DNA of 54,978 nucleotides from Micromonospora sicca (GTDB taxonomy: Bacteria; Actinomycetota; Actinomycetes; Mycobacteriales; Micromonosporaceae), in the NCBI RefSeq assembly GCF_003172935.1, contig NZ_QGKS01000256.1, forward strand, positions 1 to 54,978. The letters run 5' to 3'. The notes beneath the pieces were generated by a model. That model was not told the origin of the DNA. It did not search any database and saw nothing but the letters and a program-made list of their open reading frames with translations. This document shows, one piece after another, positions 32,719 through 40,080 of this stretch (the stretch's first letter is position 1; every line of letters starts with the position of its first letter). The translations under genes were made by a program, and so were the position numbers.

Positions 32719-33807
32719 TCACTTCTCCCTGACCGCGCGCAGGCCGTGCTCGACCAGCGGGGCCACCATGTCGCCGATCCGGTCGAACCCGCCACCGAGC
32801 GTCTGCCCGAGGGTGTGCCGGTAGTGGATCCCCTCGCAGATCACCGCGAGCTTGAAACAGCCGAGCGCCACATGCCAGTGCAGCGGGCCCACGTCGACGT
32901 CGCTGCGGCCGGCGTACCGGTCGATCAGCTCGTCCCCGGTGGGGAAGCCGGCGCGCGGGCCGATCCCGTCGGCCACCGGGTTGCCCTCGGCCAGCTCGCT
33001 GTCGCCCAGCACGCTCCAGTACGTCAGCAGCAGCCCCAGGTCCGCGAGGGGATCGCCGAGGGTGGCCATCTCCCAGTCCAGGACCGCCCGGACCGTGACA
33101 GGGTCGACGGCGGCGAGGAGGTTGTCCAGCCGGTAGTCGCCGTGCACGATCCGTCCCGCGTTGGCGCCCTCCGGCACGGTGTCGGCGAGCGCGTCGCGCA
33201 GCTCGTCGATGCCGGGCAGCTCGCGGCTGCGGGAGCGGTCGAGCTGGCCGGCCCAGCGGCGTACCTGCCGCCCCAGGTAGCCCTCGGGGCGACCGAAGTC
33301 GGCCAGCCCCACGGCGGCCGGCTCGACCATGTGCAGCGCGGCGAGGGTGTCCATCATCGCCATCGCCAGGTCGTGCCGCTGCCCGTCGGTGAGTGGGTCG
33401 GTCTGCGCCCGGGTCCGGTAGACCTGCCCGTCGACCTTCTGCATCAGGTAGAACGGCGCGCCGATCACCGCGTCGTCGGCGCAGAGCAGCAGCGCCTCCG
33501 GGACGGGGACCTCGGTCGGCGCCAGCGCCGAGATCACCCGGTGCTCGCGGGCCATGTCGTGCGCGGTGGCCAGCACGTGCCCGAGCGGGGGCCGGCGCAG
33601 CACCAGTTCGCGCCCGCCGGCGTGCACCAGGTACGTCAGGTTGGACTTGCCGCCGGCGATCAGCCGCGCCGACAGCGGCCCGGCGGTGAGCTCCGGCCGC
33701 CGTTCGGCCAGGTACGCGGTGAGCCGGTCGAGGTCGAGGCCCTTCGGGGACCGGTCGGCCGCCGAGCCGGTCGGGGTCTGGGCAGGGTCGACGGCCGGTT
33801 CGGTCAT
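32719..33807 (-). CDS. APH-family phosphotransferase (acyl-CoA-associated type)
   Basis: A 362-residue protein kinase-like phosphotransferase. Visible motifs are GGKSNLTYLV (nucleotide region), HGDYRLDNLL (catalytic loop with Asp) and AVLDWEMATLGDPLADLG (metal-binding Asp). This sub-type, with LDWEMATLGDPLADLG, is usually found beside acyl-CoA dehydrogenases (FadE36-like), not antibiotic resistance genes; no such partner is present here. The start is ATG 33807 (MTEPAVDPAQ); the upstream frame includes non-coding sequence. It is divergent from the ACT-domain gene. Confidence 0.85.
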   Translation of the reverse strand: MTEPAVDPAQTPTGSAADRSPKGLDLDRLTAYLAERRPELTAGPLSARLIAGGKSNLTYLVHAGGRELVLRRPPLGHVLATAHDMAREHRVISALAPTEVPVPEALLLCADDAVIGAPFYLMQKVDGQVYRTRAQTDPLTDGQRHDLAMAMMDTLAALHMVEPAAVGLADFGRPEGYLGRQVRRWAGQLDRSRSRELPGIDELRDALADTVPEGANAGRIVHGDYRLDNLLAAVDPVTVRAVLDWEMATLGDPLADLGLLLTYWSVLGDSELAEGNPVADGIGPRAGFPTGDELIDRYAGRSDVDVGPLHWHVALGCFKLAVICEGIHYRHTLGQTLGGGFDRIGDMVAPLVEHGLRAVREK

Positions 33808-33957
33808 CCGGATAGTTGATGGCAGCTCAGCTTTCTTGTCAAGGTCGGATTTTCCGCCGGGACATGCCGCTGCAACAGGGGCGAAATGGTCAACCGGCAG
33901 GCTGGTGCCCAGCCTGCCGGCCGCCACGGTCGGCCCGCCGACGCGGAGGGACCAGAC

Positions 33958-34662
33958 ATGTTGCTGAGAGTTCGGGTGACCCTGCCGGACCGACCCGGGA
34001 CGCTCGGCCAGGTGGCCCGCACACTCGGCGTGTCCGGCGCCGACATCGTCCAGGTGGTGGTGCTGGAGCGGCTCGGCGGCCGGGCGGTCGACGACTTCAC
34101 GGTGGTCTGGCCGGGGGCGGCGCGGGTGGAACGCCTCCTCGCCGGCCTGGCCGCGATCCCCGGCGTCAAGGTGGACGGGGTGTGGCGGGCGATCGGCGCG
34201 CCCACCACCACCGGGCAGGACGCCGAACTACTCGCCCAGGTCGCCGCGAACCCGGCCGACGGGGTGGCCACCCTGGTGGACGCGGTGCCCGGGCTGCTCG
34301 CCGCCGACTGGGCGGTGGCCGCCGTCGTACCGCTGGACTGGGCCTCGCGCAGCGGCGCGGCCGGCGAGGCGACGGTGGGGCACGCGAGCTGGCGGGCGCC
34401 GGAACCGCCGCGGCTGCCGGAGGTGACCCCGCTGCGGGCCCGCGCGATGACCACCGCGGCCGGCGACCACTACGCGGTCGCGCCGTTCGGGCGCGCCGGC
34501 CTGGTGCTGGTGGTGGCGCGCGACCGCATCGAGCCCCTCGCGGCCGCCGCGTTCCACTCCACCGAGGTGGACCGGCTGGCCCAGCTGGTCCGGGCCAGCG
34601 CGGTGATCCTCGGCGACCGCCTCGACCTGGTCGGCGCTCCGCCGGTGACCAGCGTCACCTGA
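33958..34662 (+). CDS. ACT-domain protein
   Basis: A 234-residue protein starting with an ACT domain (MLLRVRVTLPDRPGTLGQVARTLGVSGADIVQVVVLE), a ligand-sensing fold that often binds amino acids. The remainder is a GAF-like or unclassified region (LVDAVPGLLAADWAVAAVV, GDHYAVAPFGRAGLVLVVARD, LAQLVRASAVILGDRLDLV). GGAGGG lies seven bases upstream of the ATG at 33958. It is followed 80 bases later by a second ACT protein with similar first half, so the pair looks like a duplication that acquired different C-terminal ends. The ligand is unknown. Confidence 0.82.
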   Translation: MLLRVRVTLPDRPGTLGQVARTLGVSGADIVQVVVLERLGGRAVDDFTVVWPGAARVERLLAGLAAIPGVKVDGVWRAIGAPTTTGQDAELLAQVAANPADGVATLVDAVPGLLAADWAVAAVVPLDWASRSGAAGEATVGHASWRAPEPPRLPEVTPLRARAMTTAAGDHYAVAPFGRAGLVLVVARDRIEPLAAAAFHSTEVDRLAQLVRASAVILGDRLDLVGAPPVTSVT

Positions 34663-34742
34663 CCGGTCCGGGCCTGTCACCGTCGGGCAACGGCAGCGCA
34701 ACAGCTGGGCGGCAGGGTCTTGTGGTGAGGAAGGGAGCAGAC

Positions 34743-35795
34743 ATGACGCTATGGCGGATCCGAGCCACCGTGGACGACCGGCCCGGCTACCTGTCGGTGC
34801 TCACGGCGAGCCTCGCGCTGCGCGGGGTCAACATCCTCACCGTGCAGGTGCACACCACCGAGGTGGGCGCCGTCGACGACTTTCTCGTCGACGCGCCCGA
34901 CCAGCTGACCGAGGCGGACCTGCTGGCCGCGGTCGAGCGGGGGCGGGGTCGGGACTGCTGGGTGGCGCGCAGCGAGGCGCGCGGCCTGGCCGACCAGCCC
35001 ACCCGGGTGCTCGGCCTGGCCACCCGGCTGGTCCGCGACCCGGACGCGACCGGGGAGGCGCTGCGCACCCTGCTCGGCGCGGACGCGGTGACCTGGCGTC
35101 CGGTGCCGGTCGGCGCCCGGCCCGGGATCGGCGCGGCGACGATGCTGCTCGCCGACCCGGCCGGCGGGTCGTTCGAGCTGCGCCGGGCCGCGCCCCGCTT
35201 CACCCCGGCCGAGTACGCCCGGGCGCAGACGCTCGTCGAGCTGGCCGGCACGGTGGCCCGCCGGGCGGCGGACCAGGTCACCCTGCTCCTGCCCGACGGG
35301 ACGGAGCTGTCGGTCCGGCCGGCGACCGGGGACGACCTGCCGGGTGTGGTGGAGCTGCACCGGGCCTGCTCGGCGCGCAGCCGGCAGCGCCGGTACCTGG
35401 GTGGCGCCCCGTGCCCGCCGGCGTCCCGGCTGCGCCGGCTGCTCGAACCGGCGCGGGGGATCACCCTCCTCGCGACCCGCGCCGGCTCCGGCGGGGAGGC
35501 GGAGTCGGTCGTCGCGATGGCGAACCTCCTCGCGGAGGGGGACGAGGCCGAGGCGGCGCTGCTGGTCCGGGACGACTGGCAGCGGCGGGGCATCGGCACG
35601 GCGCTGCTGCGCCGCCTGGTCGGGCACGCCGAGCGGGCCGGGTACGTGGCCGTGGTGCTGCTCGTCCAGGCGGAGAACGCGCCGATGCTGCGGACCCTGG
35701 CCCGGCTGGGCCGCCCGGCCCCGGTGGAGCGGGACGGGTCGCTGCTGACCGCGACGGTGCCGCTGGTGGCCGGCGTGCCGGCCCGGTCCGCGTGA
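34743..35795 (+). CDS. ACT domain fused to a GNAT acetyltransferase
   Basis: A 350-residue fusion. Residues 1-75 are an ACT domain (RIRATVDDRPGYLSVLTASLALRGVNILTVQVHTTE); the middle resembles the partner gene's C-terminal region (AATMLLADPAGGSFELRR, AQTLVELAGTVARRAADQV); residues ~190-340 are a GNAT domain with VRPATGDDLPGVVELHRACS, the acetyl-CoA loop VRDDWQRRGIGTALLRRLV and a late ENAPMLRTLARLG. An ACT sensor joined to GNAT suggests amino-acid-controlled acetylation, as known for some actinobacterial protein acetyltransferases (inference). GGAAGGGAG lies upstream of ATG 34743. It is in one operon with the preceding ACT gene. Confidence 0.85.
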   Translation: MTLWRIRATVDDRPGYLSVLTASLALRGVNILTVQVHTTEVGAVDDFLVDAPDQLTEADLLAAVERGRGRDCWVARSEARGLADQPTRVLGLATRLVRDPDATGEALRTLLGADAVTWRPVPVGARPGIGAATMLLADPAGGSFELRRAAPRFTPAEYARAQTLVELAGTVARRAADQVTLLLPDGTELSVRPATGDDLPGVVELHRACSARSRQRRYLGGAPCPPASRLRRLLEPARGITLLATRAGSGGEAESVVAMANLLAEGDEAEAALLVRDDWQRRGIGTALLRRLVGHAERAGYVAVVLLVQAENAPMLRTLARLGRPAPVERDGSLLTATVPLVAGVPARSA

Positions 35796-35875
35796 GCTGA
35801 AGGGAGCGCCGGCGTCGGGCGGTGCGCCCCGCGCCGGCGGAACGGCCGACCTCCGGTGCGGAGGCGGTGAAACGG

Positions 35876-35900
35876 CAGGGCCCCCGGTGCGGGGGCCCTG
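35876..35900 (-). terminator. Hairpin, probably the original terminator of the aldehyde dehydrogenase gene
   Basis: A perfect 11-bp stem (CAGGGCCCCCG, 35876-35886, with 35890-35900) with a 3-base loop. It lies 17 bases beyond the displaced dehydrogenase stop codon (35918-35920, minus strand) and 80 bases beyond the stop of the ACT-GNAT gene, so it could serve both directions. Since the integration event the dehydrogenase gene is 4.1 kb away from it. Confidence 0.7.
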
Positions 35901-35917
35901 CCCATGTCCGGGGTGAC

Positions 35918-35975
35918 TCAGGTGGCCGGGTAGCTGCTGTAGTCGGGGAATTGTCCCAGCACAATGGTACCGTCC
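35918..35975. other. attL: junction with the displaced 3' end of the aldehyde dehydrogenase gene
   Basis: On the minus strand the bases from about 35950 to 35918 read TTCCCCGACTACAGCAGC and on to TGA, encoding F-P-D-Y-S-S-Y-P-A-T-stop. This joins in frame to the LYGNF end of the dehydrogenase at 40064-40070, so it is that gene's original 3' end. The shared crossover core is TTCC (plus strand GGAA, 35947-35950). To the right lies the element's half site containing GGTACC, 31 bases before the integrase ATG. Confidence 0.8.
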
Positions 35976-35980
35976 GGGCC

Positions 35981-37555
35981 ATGCCAACACCCCCGAAAAC
36001 CTGCTCACTCTACCTGCGGATATCGGTATCGAAAGATGAGTCCGACTCGCTGGAGCGCCAGGAACGCGACCTGCGCCGCCTCGCGCTCGACGAGGGCTAG
36101 ACCGTTGTAGCCACCCACGTCGACGACGGGTTGTCTGGCGCGCTCTCGACGCGTCCCGCGTTCCTCGCGTGGCTTGACGACGCCGCGGCCGGCCGCGCCG
36201 GTGCCCTGCTCGCGTGGCGATTCGACCGGATCTCCCGCGAAGGGCTACCCGCCGTCGCCCGGCTGCTGGAGGTCCTCAAGGCGTCCGGCGGCCGAATGCT
36301 GACCTACGGCGACCGGATGGACAGCGACTCGCACGCCTTCCGCATCACCGCCGCCGTGCTGTCCGAGGTCGCCTACACCGAGCGCGAGACGTTGAAGGCC
36401 CGCGTGCTCTCGCGCCAAGCCAACGACCGCCGCAAGGGCTGGTGGACCCGCGAACGGCCCTTCGGCTACGTCGTCCAAGATCACCGCCTCGTGCGGCACC
36501 CCGACGAGGCACCGATCGTCCGCGAGCTGGTGCGCCGAGCCATGACCGGCGACTCGCTACGCGCCCTCGCGAAGTGGCTCGACGCGGAGGGCGTGCCGAC
36601 GCCGAAGGCCGCCAAGGGCTACAAGCGGCCCGACAAGCCCGCCCGCAACGGCCGCACCTACACCGGCCCGCCGACCTGGCAGCTCCAGTCCGTCCGCGTC
36701 ATCCTGCGTAACCCGGCGCTGGCTGGCTGGCTGCCGAACGAGGGTCTCCCCGTACGCGGCGAGGACGGCGAGTTGATCGTCGTCGCCAACGATCCGATCC
36801 TCAGCCCCGGCGAGTGGCACGGCCTACAAACGGCGCTCAACGCCCGCTCGGCGCTCAACGCCGACGGCCGCCGCAGGCCGGCCGTAGGTGCTGCCCCGGC
36901 GCACGAGCTGAGCCGGCTTCTGCGGTGCGAATGCGGCGGCGCGATGACGTTTCAGCGCGGCGGGCGAGGCCAGCGGAAGAAGGGCGCGGACGCGTTCAAG
37001 TGCGTACGTAGCTCGCAGGGCGCGAGCCCGTGTCCGGGTAACTACGTCAACGCCCCCGCGATTACCGCCGAGGTGTCGTCGCGCGTCGCTCGCCGCGTCG
37101 CCGCGCTGGAGCCCGGCTCGCCCGAGTTCCAGGCGGTCGCCGCCCGCTGGCTCCGCGAGCAAGACCCGGTCGACGACGCCGAGCGACGGGCCGCCGTCGC
37201 CGCGATCGCGAACGCGGAGGCCGCCGTCGCCGACCTCGAAGCCGCACGGTACGAGCGGGGCGAGTTCGTCGGCGTCAACGGCATCGCGCGATGGACGGCG
37301 CTTTACGAGCGAGCGACGGCGCGTCTCGCCGCTGCGACTGCCGCCGCTCCCGACGCGGACCACGTGGTCGACGTCGGTGGGTTGCTCGACGCGTTCCAGC
37401 TATTGGAGTCGCTCGACGGCGGCACCGCCGAGGACCGGCGGGCGCTGTACCTGCTCACCTTCGACGTCGTCACGATCCTGCGGGACCGTGCGCTACCGCC
37501 GGAGGCGCGCTTCCGCGTTCGCTGGGCGGGCGAGGACGAGTCCGCCGACGCCTGA
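35981..37555 (+). pseudogene. Large serine recombinase (integrase), interrupted by an amber codon
   Basis: The frame from ATG 35981 reads CSLYLRISVSKDESDSLERQERDLRRLALDEG, then TAG at 36098-36100, then TVVATHVDDGLSGALSTRPAFLAWLDDA in the same frame to 37555. The catalytic Ser is in YLRIS, upstream of the stop. After it come the rest of the resolvase domain (GALLAWRFDRISREGLPAVARL, VLSEVAYTERETLKARVL), the recombinase domain (RAMTGDSLRALAKWLDAEGVPTP, ILRNPALAGWL) and a zinc ribbon (LLRCECGG...FKCVRSS). The expected residue at the stop is Trp, so TGG probably changed to TAG. A restart at TTG 36131 would lack the active site. Total length would be 524 residues, normal for the family. Confidence 0.88.
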
Positions 37556-37635
37556 CCCAGGCCCACCAACAAGGCAGGCCCCGGCGAGCGATTGCAGCGC
37601 CGCCGAGGCCCTAACGGAACTCTGGAGGTGCCGCT

Positions 37636-38112
37636 TTGTCCGAGCCTACCCACCGACCGACCCGCGCCGAGCGGGCCGAGTCCGTCGTCCTCGTGGCGAT
37701 CCTCCTCGTGGTCGGCCTCGCCGCTGGCGCAGCCTCGTTTACACACGTCCACGACTGGACCATGACCAACAGCCCCGCCGGTACGCCGGACTGGTTCGGC
37801 TGGGCTAACGCGTGCATATCCGAGCTCGTCCCGGTCGCCGCCCTCCTCGACATCCGCCGCCGTCGCCGCGCCAGCAAGGCCGCCGGTTACCCGCGCGCTG
37901 CTTGTCGCCGCCGCCGGTCTGTCGCTCTCGGCCCAGCTCGCCGTCGCGAAGCCGGGCCTATCCGGCGGCATCCTGTCGGCCGTTCCGGCGCTGGCCTTAT
38001 GGCGCTGGTCAAGCTCGTCTTCTCGTCGGCCCCGGCCTCCCAGCCAAGGTCTGGGGACCCTGGGTCTGCTTGTCGGTATCTTCTCGGGGTTGCCGGCGTG
38101 GTCCTCAAGTAG
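37636..38112 (+). pseudogene. DUF2637 membrane protein, doubly frameshifted
   Basis: Starting at TTG 37636 with GGAGG upstream, the frame gives VVLVAILLVVGLAAGAASFTHVHDWTM and FGWANACISELVPVAALLDIRRRRRASKAAGYP, typical of DUF2637 proteins of actinobacterial plasmids and integrative elements. From about 37893 the family sequence continues in the +1 frame (ALLVAAAGLSLSAQLAVAKPG, then GGILSAVPALA) and returns to the first frame at about 37998 (MALVKLVFSSAPA). Two compensating indels therefore leave 35 wrong residues in the middle, which removes the predicted later membrane helices. Function in the family is unclear; it is often linked to DNA transfer modules. Confidence 0.78.
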
Positions 38113-38174
38113 ACCAGCCCGGTGAGGCGTAACGGTTAGCACAGTGTGTGGACGAGTGGATACGCTTGGCGGCC

Positions 38175-39047
38175 GTGACCTATCGCCAGCTCGTCCCGCT
38201 GCCCGTGCGACGGCACTTCCGTGAGCTCGCCGCTCAAACCTCTGTGCTGCGCTTGATCACGGGCATGTGGGAGGACTAAGGCTTCGTCCCCTCTGGCGAC
38301 CCAAACAACGAAGCAGGCGACCGGCGCACGCTGTGGCACGAGTACGAGGACAACGTCGATTGGGCCGACCCTGCGCACGTGGCGAGAGTGCTCAGGGTCT
38401 ACGAAACGCTGCTCGATGGGCTAGCCGACGGGGTGATCGACGCTGCGCGCAAGTTCCTAGACCGCCAGGGGTTCGACCTGGACGCGGACGGCAGAATCAA
38501 GCCGAAGGCGGACAGCTTCGCCGCCGCCGCGGCGAGGTTGCCCCGATCCTTGGGCGCACTGCGCGACCCGACCATGATCTTGGACTCGTTCGACAGGATC
38601 GACCGGGCGCTACCGACGGACCCGGCGCAGGCGATCGGCTCCGCGAAGGAACTGGTCGAGGCGACCGCCAAGACTGTCCTCATTGAGCTCGGCGTGCCGT
38701 TCGAAGACAAGACGGCGAAGTTGCGGGCGTTGATCGACCTCGCACAGCGGGCGCTGCTCCTGCACCCGCAAACGCAGGTGCCAGGACCGGATGGAAGCAA
38801 CGCGGTGAAACGCATCCTCGGCGGCTTGATGAGCGTCGCGATGGGCCTCGGCGAGCTGCGGAATGAAGGCTGGGGGACTGGACACGCTCCAGCAGCGTCG
38901 CGCGCCGGCCTGCGTCCGCGTCACGCGCACCTGGCGGTCGGCGCGGCCCATACCTGGTGTCAGCTCATCCTCGACACCCTGGCCGACCCGGCCGCGCCCT
39001 GGCGGAAGCACGCAACCAACGGCCTACCCTCGGGCTCGACGACTTGA
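38175..39047 (+). pseudogene. Abortive infection family protein (Abi C-terminal domain), interrupted by an ochre codon
   Basis: From GTG 38175 the frame reads TYRQLVPLPVRRHFRELAAQTSVLRLI then GMWED, TAA at 38277-38279, then GFVPSGDPNNEAGDRRTLWHEYEDNVDW and on without further stop. The C-terminal half has the Abi_C signature: SAKELVEATAKTVLIELGV, DLAQRALLLHPQTQV, ILGGLMSVAMGLGELRNEGWGTGHAP and RPRHAHLAVGAAHTWCQLILDTL. Such proteins occur on phage-defence cargo of mobile elements. The expected residue at the stop is Tyr (TAC or TAT to TAA). Translation could restart at GTG 38379 and give a protein holding the whole C-terminal domain but lacking the first 68 residues. Confidence 0.8.
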
Positions 39048-39144
39048 CGCGGCTGAGGGCGCCGGGCGAGGCGGGCGAGCGCCTAGCCCCGACCTCTGGC
39101 TCCGCGCTGGTCGGGGGCTTTTGGCGTTTACGCGCCTACGAGCG

Positions 39145-39775
39145 CTACGTGGAGGAGACGTGGTCTCGGCCGCCAGAGGGCGAGGCCGCAGGCCGTGACG
39201 AGGCCACTACGTCAGAAGTCGCCGTCGGCTTGTCGAGGAGCGTCCGGAAGTCCTCCACCAGATCGACGAACTCTCGGGCCTGCTCCTCCGTCCCCTTAGC
39301 CTCGTAGGACAACATGCCAAGCGGGAAGAGCCGCTCAAAAACAAGTGCCACGCCGGGGTTGACTAGGCCACGTGCCTTCGCTCTCGCCAACATCTTCCGA
39401 AGCCCCCGAAGATCCTCAAAACCCTCGCCTGGAAGATGCGATTCGAAGGCGTACCGTGCGGCCTCCCAGGCAAACGCGATCGCCAAGGGCGGACGCTCGT
39501 TGACGAGGGATCGCGCGATGGTAAGGAGCTCTTCAACCTTTGACGGCTGGTCGTCGTCGCTGGCGTCCGACACAGCCTCGACAGCTTCGATGGTGGCTCT
39601 GACCTCCTCCGCGGCCTTTTCCCATTCAACCCTCAAGAGGGCCTGCTCTGAGCCGGCGGAGATTGTCGCCGAGCAGTTCGGCAACACGGCGGCGGTACAT
39701 GACGAGGACCACGACGACGACCGCCGGCCACACGAGGGCCTGAACCATCGCGACCACGAATTGACGCCAGTTCAC
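39145..39775 (-). pseudogene. Single-pass membrane protein with cytoplasmic helical domain, frameshifted
   Basis: From GTG 39775 (GGAGAG upstream) the frame reads NWRQFVVAMVQALVWPAVVVVVLVMYRRRVAELL, one membrane helix, then DNLRRLRAGPLEG and a stop at 39626-39628. In the next frame the sequence continues RVEWEKAAEEVRATIEAVEAV with a long helical, HEPN-like region (IARSLVNERPPLAIAFAWEAARYAFESHL, LRKMLARAKARGLVNPGVALVFERL). A helix followed by GPL(G)VE(W/F)E is a common arrangement in actinobacterial hypothetical proteins, so the two frames are one gene of about 210 residues with an extra base near GAGGGTTGA. Function unknown. Confidence 0.68.
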
Positions 39776-40031
39776 GAAATCTCTCCGGTCACCCGCGCGA
39801 CTGTAGCGGGGTAGCGCTACACCGGCTGCGAGCGAAGGCCGACGGCGGCGCCAGCCGTCGTACCCCTCGTAAAGCCACTTCTCGCGCCCGTTCGCCCCGG
39901 TCCCTGGTGCTACCCAGGGCCGGGACGTTCGGCGTTTCTAGGGCCTCTTCCAGCACCTAGTCCGGGTCGTGCTCGCTCGCCTCGGCCGATCCGGACGCAC
40001 CCTGACGGATGACGGACGCTTGCCTAAACGG
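39776..40031. other. Right end of the integrated element, no gene seen
   Basis: About 250 bases between the membrane-protein gene start and the dehydrogenase stop. The composition is less coding-like and no open frame is convincing. Local repeats of CCGGG/CCCGG type are present but no clear terminator. Confidence 0.4.
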
Positions 40032-40080
40032 TCAGACGTTTGGCGGTAGTGCCGTCCAGTCTTGGAAGTTACCGTAGAGC
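40032..40080. other. attR: element end fused in frame to the dehydrogenase gene
   Basis: On the minus strand the dehydrogenase reads CTC TAC GGT AAC TTC C, then switches to element sequence AAGACTGGACGGCACTACC ending in TGA at 40032. The core TTCC is GGAA at 40064-40067 on the plus strand. The element thus replaced the host tail P-D-Y-S-S-Y-P-A-T by Q-D-W-T-A-L-P-P-N-V. Confidence 0.8.

Larger units (their letters stand above)
35947..40067 (+). mobile_element. Small degenerate integrated element with serine integrase
   Basis: About 4.1 kb lying between two half-att sites that share TTCC. It contains an integrase, a DUF2637 gene, an abortive-infection gene and a membrane-anchored protein gene, all with inactivating changes. 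No replication or transfer genes are present. Bases in the element are slightly less GC-biased than the host's (more A/T in 38-40 kb). The reconstructed attP carries CGGTA in inverted orientation in both arms, about 20-22 bases from the core, as expected for a serine-integrase site. Confidence 0.78.

Noticed and set aside
36098..38279. In-frame TAG and TAA in two genes as a sign of stop-codon recoding
   Set aside because: Different stops replace different expected residues (Trp and Tyr), and the same element also has frameshifts, so mutation is the simpler reading. No other host gene shows internal stops.
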